64,000 bases of DNA, from assembly GCA_964480725.1 (NCBI GenBank), contig CAYZQO010000012.1, forward strand, positions 38,787 to 102,786. The letters run 5' to 3'. A model generated the notes under the pieces. The model ran no database searches. It had not been told where the DNA came from and saw nothing but the letters and a program-made list of their open reading frames with translations. Position 1 is the stretch's first letter. Each line of letters begins with the position of its first letter. Source of the DNA: JAFGBI01 sp964480725. GTDB taxonomy: Bacteria > Myxococcota_A > Polyangia > Polyangiales > Polyangiaceae. The translations under genes and the position numbers were made by a program. This document shows positions 9,434-20,474 of the stretch, one piece after another.

Positions 9434-9912
9434 GTCGAGTCCCCGTCTTCGGGTCCAGTACCGGCACCGGGATCGTCCCCCGGCTCGGCCGGAGCCACGT
9501 CCTCTGCCGCCGCAGCGGTTTCGCCCCCACCAACAGGGCCAGCGATGCCGCCGTCGCTGACGTCCTCGTCGTCCTCGTCGTCCTCGTCGTCCTCGTCCTC
9601 CTCGTCGTCCTCGTCGTCCTCGTCGTCCTCGTCCTCCTCGTCGTCCTCGTCGTCGATGGCGAGGGGGCTCGACGCGACGGGAGCGGGCACGACAGGGGCG
9701 ATGGGAGCCACGAAGCGCGGAACCTCACGCACCGCTGGCTCTGGCTCTAGCAGACCGATCGCGGGCTGGTTGCCGACCACCACCTCGGCGCGGTCGGCCA
9801 GGTCCGGCAGCTGTTCGAGGTGGTTCGCGAGCTGGGTTTCGGTGAGGCGCTGCATCCGCAGCATCCGGTCGCGCACGCGAACGTCGTACTTGAAGAGATC
9901 GGGGTCCGTCAT
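9430..9912 (-). CDS. protein with long acidic Glu/Asp repeat, unknown function
   Basis: About 160 aa: an N-terminal 45-residue helical region (MTDPDLFKYDVRVRDRML), a Pro/Val-rich stretch, then about 32 residues of nearly uninterrupted Asp/Glu encoded by a 9-bp tandem repeat, and a Gly/Ala/Pro tail. I chose ATG 9912; an ATG at 9930 is also in frame, but the GGAGG inside that extension lies 11 nt before 9912 and looks like its ribosome binding site. First gene of the operon with DUF1844 and HtrA. It may be a flexible or metal/basic-protein-binding linker; no family recognised. Confidence 0.62.
   Translation of the reverse strand: MTDPDLFKYDVRVRDRMLRMQRLTETQLANHLEQLPDLADRAEVVVGNQPAIGLLEPEPAVREVPRFVAPIAPVVPAPVASSPLAIDDEDDEEDEDDEDDEDDEEDEDDEDDEDDEDVSDGGIAGPVGGGETAAAAEDVAPAEPGDDPGAGTGPEDGDST
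9561..9657. repeat. 9-bp tandem coding repeat (Asp/Glu array)
   Basis: About ten imperfect copies of the unit gtcctcgtc (read on the plus strand). On the minus strand it encodes the DDE-type acidic array of the gene at 9430-9912. Read on the plus strand it gives an open poly-Ser frame, which is only a shadow. Confidence 0.85.
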
Positions 9913-10096
9913 CGCGTCGATTTCCTCCATGTTGTGCCAGGCGTTCGTTCAAGCCCCCGTCGCCCCAGCAAGAGTCCGCTCCGTTCGCAGGACACCGGGG
10001 GCGAGAGCGCCGAAGAGGGCGCAGGATCTGGGACGGTGCAGGGCTCCGCGAGGGCGCGCACGAGCCGGCACGAGCCACCGTGTGTCGATCGGGGCG

Positions 10097-10684
10097 TCAC
10101 GAAGGTCCCCCTCTACCGAGGAGGCGCGGGAGCGCCACGTCGTACGCGGGCGGCCCCGCCGTCAGCGCGGCCACGGCAGCCCGCTCGAGCTCCTCCTCGG
10201 TCGCTGGCCGCACCCCACGCACCTCGACTTCGATCGACACCCGTTGACCGGCCAACGGATGGTTCGCGTCGAGTAGCACAGTGGCTTCGCGAACGTCGAG
10301 CACCTTCAACAGGACGATCGCCCCGCCCTCGTGCTCCGCCTCGAACACGTCCCCCGGGGCGGCGTCCGCCGGGACCTCCGTACGATCGACCTCGATCACG
10401 CGGCCGGGATCCCAGCCGCCCCAGGCGGACTCGGGGTCGAGCACGACGGTCGCCCGATCCCCGGACACGAGCCCCTGCGCGGCCGCTTCGATCGCCGGAA
10501 GGAGCTGCCCGTGGCCGAAGACGACGGACAGCGGCTCGGCGGGGACGTCCTCGACGAGCTCACCGTCCTCGTCGCGCGCGGTGTACGCGATGGTCACAAC
10601 CGTGTCGGGACCCACCGGCAATGCGTCCTCTTCACCGGTGAGCTGCCGGTGGCGCGCGACGCGCGGTGGAGTGCGGCGAGGCAT
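10097..10684 (-). CDS. FKBP-type peptidyl-prolyl isomerase, SlyD-like
   Basis: About 195 aa cytoplasmic prolyl isomerase/chaperone. The FKBP part is seen as VTIAYTARDEDGELVED, FGHGQLLPAIEAAAQGLVSGD and PESAWGGWDPGRV, and a SlyD-type insert-in-flap region sits between the two halves (IEVDRTEVPAD through LDANHPLAGQ). The His-rich metal-binding tail of E. coli SlyD is absent. ATG 10684 is chosen over an upstream ATG at 10756, whose extension is Pro/Gly-rich. About 140 bp separate it from the upstream small gene on the same strand. Confidence 0.87.
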   Translation of the reverse strand: MPRRTPPRVARHRQLTGEEDALPVGPDTVVTIAYTARDEDGELVEDVPAEPLSVVFGHGQLLPAIEAAAQGLVSGDRATVVLDPESAWGGWDPGRVIEVDRTEVPADAAPGDVFEAEHEGGAIVLLKVLDVREATVLLDANHPLAGQRVSIEVEVRGVRPATEEELERAAVAALTAGPPAYDVALPRLLGRGGPS

Positions 10685-10822
10685 GAGCTTTGGCTCCGGC
10701 GGCGGGCCGGGGGCCGGGGGCCGGGGGCCGGAGCATGGTCCCGATCGGGCCTCCACGCAACGAAGCGCGGGTGCGGCCCGGCCGGCGCCGCCCCCCAGCG
10801 GACCCGGCGCAGGGGGACCGAG

Positions 10823-11068
10823 TCACGCACGCCGACCGACCAGAACGAGCAGCGCCGTGAGCGCGATCTCGAGTTCTTCCTCGCTCGGCGGCGCGGCACG
10901 GGCGTCGATCCTCGCCTTGACCGCACGAAGCTCGGCGCCGAACCGGCGATAGCGGGCCCGCTCCCGCTCGTCCGGCTCTTTGACCACCCACCGAGCCACC
11001 TCCTGTCGCAGCTCGTCGACGTCGCGGCTCATCAGGGGTGCCAGGTGGGATGCCAGCGGATGCGCCAT
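10823..11068 (-). CDS. small hypothetical protein, helical
   Basis: About 81 aa, highly charged and probably all-helical (VDELRQEVARWVVKEPDER and ERARYRRFGAELRAVKARID). No domain recognised. The ATG at 11068 was chosen because the longer upstream extension is Pro/Arg-rich shadow sequence. It lies upstream of the SlyD-like gene on the same strand and is divergent from the FGE-like lipoprotein at 11233. Coding status rests on length, charge pattern and codon bias only. Confidence 0.5.
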   Translation of the reverse strand: MAHPLASHLAPLMSRDVDELRQEVARWVVKEPDERERARYRRFGAELRAVKARIDARAAPPSEEELEIALTALLVLVGRRA

Positions 11069-11232
11069 CCGTGGAGCAGGATAGCAGCGAATCGAGGGGG
11101 GGCGAACGCCGGGAGCGGGACGACCTCCCCGCGCCGCACGCGGCAAGCCGGATGGCCGCGACCTGCCGATGGGTGCTCCAAACCCAGCTCGGGACTTGCC
11201 CGCCGGGGCCGACCGCGTATTTTCGTGCGACG

Positions 11233-12453
11233 ATGCCGGGCGCAAGGAAGAGGCGACACGGCCCCGACCGCCGCGTGGTGACCTGCCGCTGCGCGGGGCC
11301 GCTCGTGGCCCTCGGGCTTGTCGGGTGTGGACGCGAGCCCTCGCCGGTTGCGCTTCCCTCCGCGTCAGCGACGGTTCGCCCCGCCGCCGCAGCGCCGTCG
11401 GTCCGAGCGCCCGCGCAGGCCCCCCTCAAGCAGGAGCTGGCCGACGTCCCCGGTGGCAAGCTCATGGCCGGCAGCCGACCCGGCACCTCGGGGCGAAGGC
11501 CCGAACTCGAGCCCCGACGCTACGAGGTCGAGCTGGGGAGCTATCGGATCGACCGCCTTCCCTACCCCAACGACCCGGACGCCCCGCCCCTGCGCGGGGT
11601 CACTCGCATCGACGCCGAGCGGCGCTGCGCGGAGCGCGGCGGCCGCCTCTGCACCGAGCTCGAGTGGGAGCGCGCCTGCAAGGGCCCCGACAACGACGAG
11701 TACGTCTCCGGCGCGTCGTGGGAGCCGTCTTGCGGCGCGAACCCCCTGCGTTGCGCGTCGGCGTTCGAGGTGCTGGGGCTGACCACGCTCCGCGAGTGGA
11801 CCGCGAGCGACGTCGTCCCCTCGGACAGCGGACTCCCTCGGCGCGCTGCCGTCCGCGGCGCCCCCGCCTCGGCGGCCCCCGACCAGCACCGGTGCGCAAG
11901 AAGGGAGAGCGTCGATCCGGCCACCACCAGCGAGGACATCGGGTTTCGATGCTGCCGGGGCGCACCGAACGCCGCGAAGGTCCGAGAGCCCGCGGCAGGC
12001 GCCACCTTCACCAAGCAGAAGCTGGACGCTGCGCGCATCGAGCGCCTGCTCGCGGACGACCCCAGGACGGCCTGGCTGGCACGCGATGTGAAGCTGTTCC
12101 GCGAGCCAGAAGCGGCCCGCACCGTGGTCGGGCGCGGCCCGGGAGACGAAAAGGGGTTCTCTTTCACGGTCGCGCCACTGCGCTGGAACCCGGCACCGGG
12201 GGCGGAATTCCTCCTCGTCACTGCACGCTCGGGCGCCGACGTCTCGTTCGTCGCCGCGTACCACGTGGTCGGAGAAGACGAATACGCTCTGGCGGCGAGC
12301 TTTGCGATGAAGCGGGAGCCGGGCCCGGTCGCGTTCGCCTACAGCGGCAGCATCCGCCCCCGCCTCCACTTCAGCACCTGCTGGGGATGCCCCGGCGAAA
12401 CCGGCAAGCTCCTCTTCCGGGAGCCGGAGACGGTGGTGATCCTGCAGCCGTAG
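11233..12453 (+). CDS. lipoprotein with formylglycine-generating-enzyme-like domain
   Basis: About 406 aa. A signal peptide ends in a good lipobox (LGLVGC, Cys32). Residues about 75-245 form an FGE/sulfatase-modifying-factor type domain: start VPGGKLMAGS, central CAERGGRLCTELEWERACKG, and end SEDIGFRCC. The core is shorter than a complete FGE, and known catalytic Cys placement cannot be confirmed by eye, so this may be a binding-only version, as is common in Myxococcota. The remaining C-terminal 150 residues are an unrecognised beta-rich domain. Start ATG 11233 chosen because it begins the signal peptide. Confidence 0.75.
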   Translation: MPGARKRRHGPDRRVVTCRCAGPLVALGLVGCGREPSPVALPSASATVRPAAAAPSVRAPAQAPLKQELADVPGGKLMAGSRPGTSGRRPELEPRRYEVELGSYRIDRLPYPNDPDAPPLRGVTRIDAERRCAERGGRLCTELEWERACKGPDNDEYVSGASWEPSCGANPLRCASAFEVLGLTTLREWTASDVVPSDSGLPRRAAVRGAPASAAPDQHRCARRESVDPATTSEDIGFRCCRGAPNAAKVREPAAGATFTKQKLDAARIERLLADDPRTAWLARDVKLFREPEAARTVVGRGPGDEKGFSFTVAPLRWNPAPGAEFLLVTARSGADVSFVAAYHVVGEDEYALAASFAMKREPGPVAFAYSGSIRPRLHFSTCWGCPGETGKLLFREPETVVILQP

Positions 12454-12481
12454 ACCGCGCCGGGGGGACCACCCCCGACGC

Positions 12482-13192
12482 TCAACGCCACGCCACGGAT
12501 AGCGCCATGGCGTGTGAGGCGCCGGCCGGAGGATCGACGGGCCCCACCGTCGCACCCGCCATGGTCGCCGCCGTCCGCGCGCAATACAGGCCCAGCCCGC
12601 GACCGTAGCGCCCCTTCGCGCTGGACTTCATCCTGAGCTGACCCTCCGCCTCGAACGCAACCTCGCGAAGCTCGGGATCGAGCCTCGGCCCCTCGTCCGC
12701 CACGAGGACACTGACGCGCTCCCCCTGCAGCACGATCAAGACGGAGACGGTCCCGTTCGGCCCATGCTGGATGGCGTTTCGGAGCAGGTTGCCGAGCGCT
12801 CGGCGCAATAGGTCCCGTTGGGTCATGACCTGCAGGGAGCGGTCCACGCCCGGCGACGAGAGCTCGAGCCGAGCGCCGTGACTGGCCGCGAGCGCTTGGT
12901 GGGCGGCGACGCACTCCTCGACGAACGGTGCGAAACGAACGGGCTCGAGCGGGCGAGCCGGGCCGCCGGTAAGACCGTACCCGAGGATCTCCATGTTCTC
13001 GACGACGTAGCCGAGTGCCTCACAGGAGACGACCGCGTCAGCGATGGCCTCTCCAATCTCTGGGTCCTCGCCCAGCGCCGTGCCGCCGATGTAGTTGACG
13101 TTGCTCTGCAGCGCGGAGAGTGGATTCCGTAGATCGTGCGCGAGCAACGCGAGGAGCCCCGCGATCAACGCACTGTCGAAGCGATCTTCCAC
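12482..13192 (-). CDS. soluble sensor histidine kinase (HisKA + HATPase)
   Basis: About 236 aa with no sensor or membrane domain. The H-box is HDLRNPLSAL near residue 19, the N-box LGNLLRNAIQHG near 135, and G-boxes are VLVADEGPRLD and GRYGRGLGLYCARTAA. Start is GTG 13192. The kinase starts almost at the H-box, so any input must come from a partner protein. No response regulator gene adjoins; the gene is convergent with the FGE-like gene. Kinase class is certain, pathway unknown. Confidence 0.88.
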   Translation of the reverse strand: MEDRFDSALIAGLLALLAHDLRNPLSALQSNVNYIGGTALGEDPEIGEAIADAVVSCEALGYVVENMEILGYGLTGGPARPLEPVRFAPFVEECVAAHQALAASHGARLELSSPGVDRSLQVMTQRDLLRRALGNLLRNAIQHGPNGTVSVLIVLQGERVSVLVADEGPRLDPELREVAFEAEGQLRMKSSAKGRYGRGLGLYCARTAATMAGATVGPVDPPAGASHAMALSVAWR

Positions 13193-13480
13193 GTGGCTAC
13201 GCTCGCCGCCGGGGCAAGGGGGCCGCTCGGGCGGGGAGGGTTGAGTCTAGCAAAGGACCGCATGGACCGGGCAGGGACCCGCCAACCCCGCCGGACGCAA
13301 CGCCAACGACCCCCGACACCCGATCCACGTCACGCCACCGGCCAGCGAGCCCCCCACCCGCGCCGATGGTCAGCAGGAGCGACGATCAGCGCGCCGACTG
13401 CGCCCACAGCCCGGAAGAACGCCGCCCGGGACCGACCCCCTCACGAGGGGACACCGCCGATTCCACCCGCTGCCAGGCGA
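13193..13480. other. intergenic region, no gene seen
   Basis: Stretch between the histidine kinase start and the tandem repeat before the TIGR04563-type gene. GC-rich, Pro/Arg/Thr-type frames only; I see no promoter, RNA gene or hairpin that I can support. Confidence 0.4.
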
Positions 13481-13536
13481 GTCAGCCAGCCCCCGTCAGC
13501 CAGCTCCTGTCAGCCAGCTCCAGTCAGCCAGCCTCG
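13481..13536. repeat. four tandem copies of a 14-bp unit
   Basis: Four consecutive copies of a 14-bp unit beginning gtcagccagc (starts 13481, 13495, 13509, 13523); only the last four bases vary (cccc, tcct, tcca, ctcg type). The final copy covers the stop codon and last codons of the minus-strand gene 13524-13733. Could be a slippage-generated repeat, or part of a 3' structure. Confidence 0.85.
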
Positions 13537-13733
13537 GCGTCGTCCTCCACGTCGTTAACGCTGGGGATCTTCTTGATATCCAGGCGCGCCATCTTCCACG
13601 CACGCTGAACCACCCAGGAAAGGGAGCGGTCGAGCCGAGCCGCCTCGTCCTTGATTTCCTGCAGCATCGCCTCCGGAAAGTAGAGGCTCTGCTTGCGCTT
13701 GTCGCTGCCCTTGTTGGTTTCGCTTTCAGCCAC
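13524..13733 (-). CDS. TIGR04563-type small ribbon-helix-helix-like protein
   Basis: About 69 aa. The core KRKQSLYFPEAMLQEIKDE followed by DRSLSWVVQRAWKMA matches the small myxobacterial family catalogued as TIGR04563, which resembles ribbon-helix-helix DNA-binding proteins (beta strand QSLYF, then two helices). Its role is not established; a transcription regulator is the natural guess. I chose GTG 13733 (VAESETNKG); a TTG at 13742 is also in frame. The C-terminal residues are encoded by the first copy, as transcribed, of the 14-bp repeat. Divergent from the S41 protease gene. Confidence 0.8.
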   Translation of the reverse strand: MAESETNKGSDKRKQSLYFPEAMLQEIKDEAARLDRSLSWVVQRAWKMARLDIKKIPSVNDVEDDAEAG

Positions 13734-13838
13734 CGGCGCCAACGTCCTTGTACGGAGGTAATGCTCCTACCTAGGTTTCACGCTAGTACCATTCGCGGCT
13801 GCGTGAAGCAACGGCGGATAACGGCTAGGCTCGCTCGG

Positions 13839-15320
13839 GTGCCGCCGCACGACCATCCCCCGCCCTCACGGCCCGCTCGCACCGTCCCGCCGGGGCGGTC
13901 CGGCGGCGATCGAGGTCACGGCGACCACCCCTCGGGGAACCGAGCGCCCTCCGGCCGGGGGTCGCGGATCCGGTCACTCGGGGGGGGGTTCGGGGCGACC
14001 CTGGTGGCGGCCTTCGTCCTCGCCCCCTCGGCGCGCGCCGACACGGCACCAGAGAGCCCCTACCGGGCCATCGATCAGATGGCCCATGTGCTGGCGCTCG
14101 TCGAGGATGAGTACGTCGAGCCCGTGGACCCGGAACGACTGGTGACGGGCGCCATCCGCGGGATGGTCGCCGAGCTCGACCCGCACTCCGAGTACCTGGC
14201 CGCCGAGGACTTCACGCGCTTCCAGGAGGACACAGAGGGGCGCTTCGCCGGAGTCGGGGTGGAGGTGGACTTCCGGGACGGGGCCGTGATCGTCCTGGCC
14301 CCGATCGAGGGCACGCCGGCCTTCCGAGCCGGGATCCTCTCCGGCGATCGGATCGTCGCCGTGGACGGCGAGAGCCTGCGTGCCCTCCCACCCACGGAGA
14401 TCGTGGACCGGATGCGTGGTCGCCCGGGGACGCAGGTCCGACTCACGGTCGCGCGAGAGGGCGTCACCGGGCCGCTCGAGTTCACGCTTGTGCGCGAGGT
14501 CGTGCGCGTCCCCAGCGTCACCGCGCGACGGTTCGACGGTGACGTCGGGTACGTGCGCATCAAGCAGTTCCTGACGGGCACCCACACGGAGCTGCTGCGT
14601 GCGCTCGGGGAGCTCAGACGGGAGGGCCCGCTGGCCGGCGTCCTGATCGACCTGCGCGGCAACCCCGGGGGGCTCGTGGACGAGGCGAGCGCCGTGGCCG
14701 ACGAGCTGCTCGTCACGGGGACCATCTTCTCCGTTCGCCGTCGCGGTCGCGTGGTGGACACGGTCCGAGCCACCCCGTACGGTGCGCTCCGTCGCGGCCC
14801 GATCGTCGTGCTCGTCGACGAAACCACGGCGAGCGCGGCGGAGCTGGTGGCCGGAGCGCTGCAGGATCACCGACGAGCCGTCATCGTCGGCGCGCGAACC
14901 TTCGGCAAGGGGTCGGTCCAGTCGATCCTCGATCTGCCGCGTGGAGACGGGCTGCGTCTGACGACGATGCGCTACTACACGCCACGCGGACGGGCGATCC
15001 AGGCGCAGGGCATCGAGCCGACGATCCGGGTGGAGGGACGCTACGATCCTGGACCGGCGGCGCCGGCGGTCCGCGAGCGCGATCTCCCCCATCACCTGCC
15101 CCCCGAGGGGCCCGAGTTCGCACCGCCGCCCGCTGCCGTTGGGGGTGCCACGCCGGACGGGGGTGCCACGCCGGACGGGGGTGCCACGCCGTCACCCTCG
15201 GCCGCGGGAGCCTCGCTGCCTCCCGGGAGCGCGCTCCCAGACGATCCCACCGGGAGCGCCGACCTCGCGCTCAGCCTTGGCTACCAGATCCTGGTTGGCC
15301 TGCACCCCCCAACGCGCTGA
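13839..15320 (+). CDS. S41 family carboxy-terminal processing protease
   Basis: About 493 aa periplasmic tail-specific protease. Order: Arg/Pro-rich N-region and signal sequence (LVAAFVLAPSARA), N-terminal helices (HVLALVEDEYVEPVD), PDZ (about 120-205; GVGVEVDFRDGAVIVLAPIEG), and the S41 catalytic core with Ser in ETTASAAELV and Lys in ARTFGKGSVQS. The C-terminal tail contains three copies of a GGATPDG-type repeat. Start uncertain: GTG 13839 is chosen, while ATG 13761 would add 26 Arg-rich residues. Converges with the glycosyltransferase at 15354. Confidence 0.9.
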   Translation: MPPHDHPPPSRPARTVPPGRSGGDRGHGDHPSGNRAPSGRGSRIRSLGGGFGATLVAAFVLAPSARADTAPESPYRAIDQMAHVLALVEDEYVEPVDPERLVTGAIRGMVAELDPHSEYLAAEDFTRFQEDTEGRFAGVGVEVDFRDGAVIVLAPIEGTPAFRAGILSGDRIVAVDGESLRALPPTEIVDRMRGRPGTQVRLTVAREGVTGPLEFTLVREVVRVPSVTARRFDGDVGYVRIKQFLTGTHTELLRALGELRREGPLAGVLIDLRGNPGGLVDEASAVADELLVTGTIFSVRRRGRVVDTVRATPYGALRRGPIVVLVDETTASAAELVAGALQDHRRAVIVGARTFGKGSVQSILDLPRGDGLRLTTMRYYTPRGRAIQAQGIEPTIRVEGRYDPGPAAPAVRERDLPHHLPPEGPEFAPPPAAVGGATPDGGATPDGGATPSPSAAGASLPPGSALPDDPTGSADLALSLGYQILVGLHPPTR

Positions 15321-15353
15321 CCTTCGGGGATGCGGTCCCGCCACCGGGGCACC

Positions 15354-17564
15354 TCAGGTCCCGTCGGAGGGCGAGAAGGGGCCCCGCCCGCAGCGCAAAA
15401 CGAAGAGGGGCGTCCGCGCCGCGCTCGGCCCGGACAGACGCGGATCCCTGCCGACGAGCTCGGTCGAGTAGGCGTCGACGCCGGGCTGCCACCGGATCTC
15501 CGACTCCGCCACGTAGACGTGGTACGGCCGCCAGAGCGCAGCGGGAAGCGCGAAGGGGAGCCCGACCTCCCGGTCCCGCCGCGGCGGGGCCACGGTCGAG
15601 CCGAGCCGGCGATCGACGCGCGACACCACGCGGAGCTCGCGATCCCAACCGCCGGGGCTCGCGCCGGCACGGACGTACAGCCGCAGCAGGGGCGCGACGC
15701 CCGGAACGAACGCGAAACCGAGCAGCTCGGTGCCGTCGGCGAACACGGTCCGCGGCCGTTGATCGAGTCGCTCGAGCAGCGCGGCGAGGTGACGCTCGGC
15801 GGCCACCCCGTCGCCCACGGCAAGCGCCATGGCGTGGGCCACGCGTAGCTCCTCGGCGCTGGCGGGCGCCGCCGCGGGGGCTGGGTTCGGCGTCTGGCCG
15901 AGGTGATGGCGCAGCTCCCAAGTCCCGAAGGGGTCCGGTGCGAAGCCGAAGGCCGGATCGCACCCGTTGACCCAGTACCATCGCCACGGTCCCGGTTCCG
16001 TCCGCGTGATGCGTTGGGCGACGATGGAGTGCGGCCCGCGCCCTCCCTCGACGACCCAGAAGGGGCCGTAGGCGGTCACCGAGGCGGTGGACGCGACGTG
16101 AGCGAGGACCTCGAGCGCGGCAAAGCGCGCGTCCACGAGGAGCAGGTCCACGGGGTCGAGGGGGTTGCCGAAGGGGAGAATCGGCCGCCGTGCCGACCAC
16201 TCGAGCGCCCAATCGAGGTGCACGCTCCGGTGCACGCCGATGGCAGCAGCGGGGGCGAGCCGCCCGGTGACCTCCCGAACCACGGCGTGCTGGTCACCAC
16301 CCTGGGTGATCCGGCGCCAGCCGTCGTCGAAGCGCTTGCCGGTGCGCCTCGCGTAGGTGAGCGTCGTGAGCGCGTCGGGCGCCATCACGACGAGCGGAGC
16401 GAGCCCGACCACGAACGCCGCGCGCCCAGCCGTTCGAGGCCATCGACCCTTCGCTCTCGGCCCCGGCAACGCCGCGAACGCACTCCGCAGCGTCGCGACG
16501 AGCGCGCCCGCCCCGTAGGCCAGGTACAGGGCGAAGTAGTGCGGCCAGAACACGTGCACGTCGGCGCCGTTCTTGAAGACGAGGTACTGGAACGTCGCCA
16601 TCACGAGGACGGCCAGCGGGAGCGCCTCGAGCGCGCGACCAGGCCCGAGCGCCCTGACCACCAGGCAGGGGAGCGCGAGCACCCCCAAGGCGATCCCGAC
16701 GGGGGTGAAGCAGAGCTCGAGCCAGTGCCGACGCGCCACCAGGACCGCGGCGAGCGGGGTCGAAGCACCGTGGGCGCGCGCCGCACCCTGCGCGAGCAGA
16801 TCGTCGAGCCGCCCCAGGGCGAAGAACAGCACCACGTAGGCTCCGCCGATGAGCGTGGCAGCCAGGGCGAGGAGCGCCCCCGCGAGGGCGGCGCGCGGGG
16901 GGGGAGGCGGGCGGCGGCGGGCAACGGGCGGAGCCAGGCGGAGCAAACCCGCACCGAGCACGCTCCCGACGAAGACGAACGCGGCCCAGTCGCTGTTCAT
17001 GGCGTGGGCTAGCCCGCCGAGCGCGACGGCGAGCCACCGCCACCGCCACCCGTCGGAGAAGCGCACGAACCCCCAGATGCCGAGCGCGACCCCGAACATG
17101 ACGGGCACCTCGAGGGCGTTGAAGTCGGCGAACGCGAGCGCGATCGGCGTGACGGTGAAGGCGACCGCGGCCACGGCGGCTGCCGGCGCGCCCCAGAGGC
17201 GCCGCGAGGCCGCGAAGACCAGCGGGGGGGTGGCGGCGCTCATGCCAAGCGGCGCCAGTCGCAGCACCCAGTCGTGTGCGCCGAGGACGCGCACGAGCAG
17301 GGCCGTGGTCCAGAAGATCCCCCACGGGTGGTGGCAGTAGTAGTCCCCCACCTGGGGCGGAGTGGCCGTGAAGTGGGTGACGGGGGCGAGGATCCCCCAG
17401 CGCCAAGCGTTCATCGCCGCGATCCCCACGGCGGTCGTGGCCGCGTCGTGACCGGAGTCGAAGGGGCCGGTGAGCTCCCAGGCGGTGAGGAGGACGAACG
17501 CGGCGCTCGCCGCGATCGCGACGCGCGTCGCGACGCGGTCCAGCCGGGGATCGTCCAGCGCCAT
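15354..17564 (-). CDS. GT-C fold membrane glycosyltransferase (PMT/ArnT-like)
   Basis: About 736 aa. Roughly ten transmembrane helices fill the first 450 residues, and the last 280 form a soluble domain. The first loop after helix 1 has the acidic GPFDSGHDAAT signature of the family 39/ArnT type, which transfers sugars from polyprenyl phosphate donors outside the membrane. The second loop region contains CHHPWGIFW. Acceptor and sugar are unknown. It is the last gene in a minus-strand block that starts with glpA; 83 bp separate it from aconitase, so co-transcription is possible but not shown. Confidence 0.75.
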   Translation of the reverse strand: MALDDPRLDRVATRVAIAASAAFVLLTAWELTGPFDSGHDAATTAVGIAAMNAWRWGILAPVTHFTATPPQVGDYYCHHPWGIFWTTALLVRVLGAHDWVLRLAPLGMSAATPPLVFAASRRLWGAPAAAVAAVAFTVTPIALAFADFNALEVPVMFGVALGIWGFVRFSDGWRWRWLAVALGGLAHAMNSDWAAFVFVGSVLGAGLLRLAPPVARRRPPPPPRAALAGALLALAATLIGGAYVVLFFALGRLDDLLAQGAARAHGASTPLAAVLVARRHWLELCFTPVGIALGVLALPCLVVRALGPGRALEALPLAVLVMATFQYLVFKNGADVHVFWPHYFALYLAYGAGALVATLRSAFAALPGPRAKGRWPRTAGRAAFVVGLAPLVVMAPDALTTLTYARRTGKRFDDGWRRITQGGDQHAVVREVTGRLAPAAAIGVHRSVHLDWALEWSARRPILPFGNPLDPVDLLLVDARFAALEVLAHVASTASVTAYGPFWVVEGGRGPHSIVAQRITRTEPGPWRWYWVNGCDPAFGFAPDPFGTWELRHHLGQTPNPAPAAAPASAEELRVAHAMALAVGDGVAAERHLAALLERLDQRPRTVFADGTELLGFAFVPGVAPLLRLYVRAGASPGGWDRELRVVSRVDRRLGSTVAPPRRDREVGLPFALPAALWRPYHVYVAESEIRWQPGVDAYSTELVGRDPRLSGPSAARTPLFVLRCGRGPFSPSDGT

Positions 17565-17647
17565 CGACGGACGAGCATAGCGGGGCGGCGACGCCGGACA
17601 ACGCCAGCGGAAGACCGTGCCGCGCAGACGGGTGCGCGAAGGCGTCT

Positions 17648-20344
<2,697 letters not shown>

Positions 20345-20474
20345 GGGAGCACCCGGGTGCGAGGGGGGGCCGAGCTCGACGCCGACGGGGCGTGGCGCGG
20401 GGTGAGCGCCTGCGCTAGCGCATCGACCCGGCAGGGGCAACCGCCGGGCTCGGCGCGAACGGGCCGGCGCAGCC

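Noticed and set aside
9545..10276. Plus-strand frame beginning with a long run of Ser
   Set aside because: It is the shadow of the acidic coding repeat on the minus strand; no ribosome site and no domain.
13481..13536. CRISPR-like array
   Set aside because: Units are 14 bp with no spacers, so this is a simple tandem repeat.
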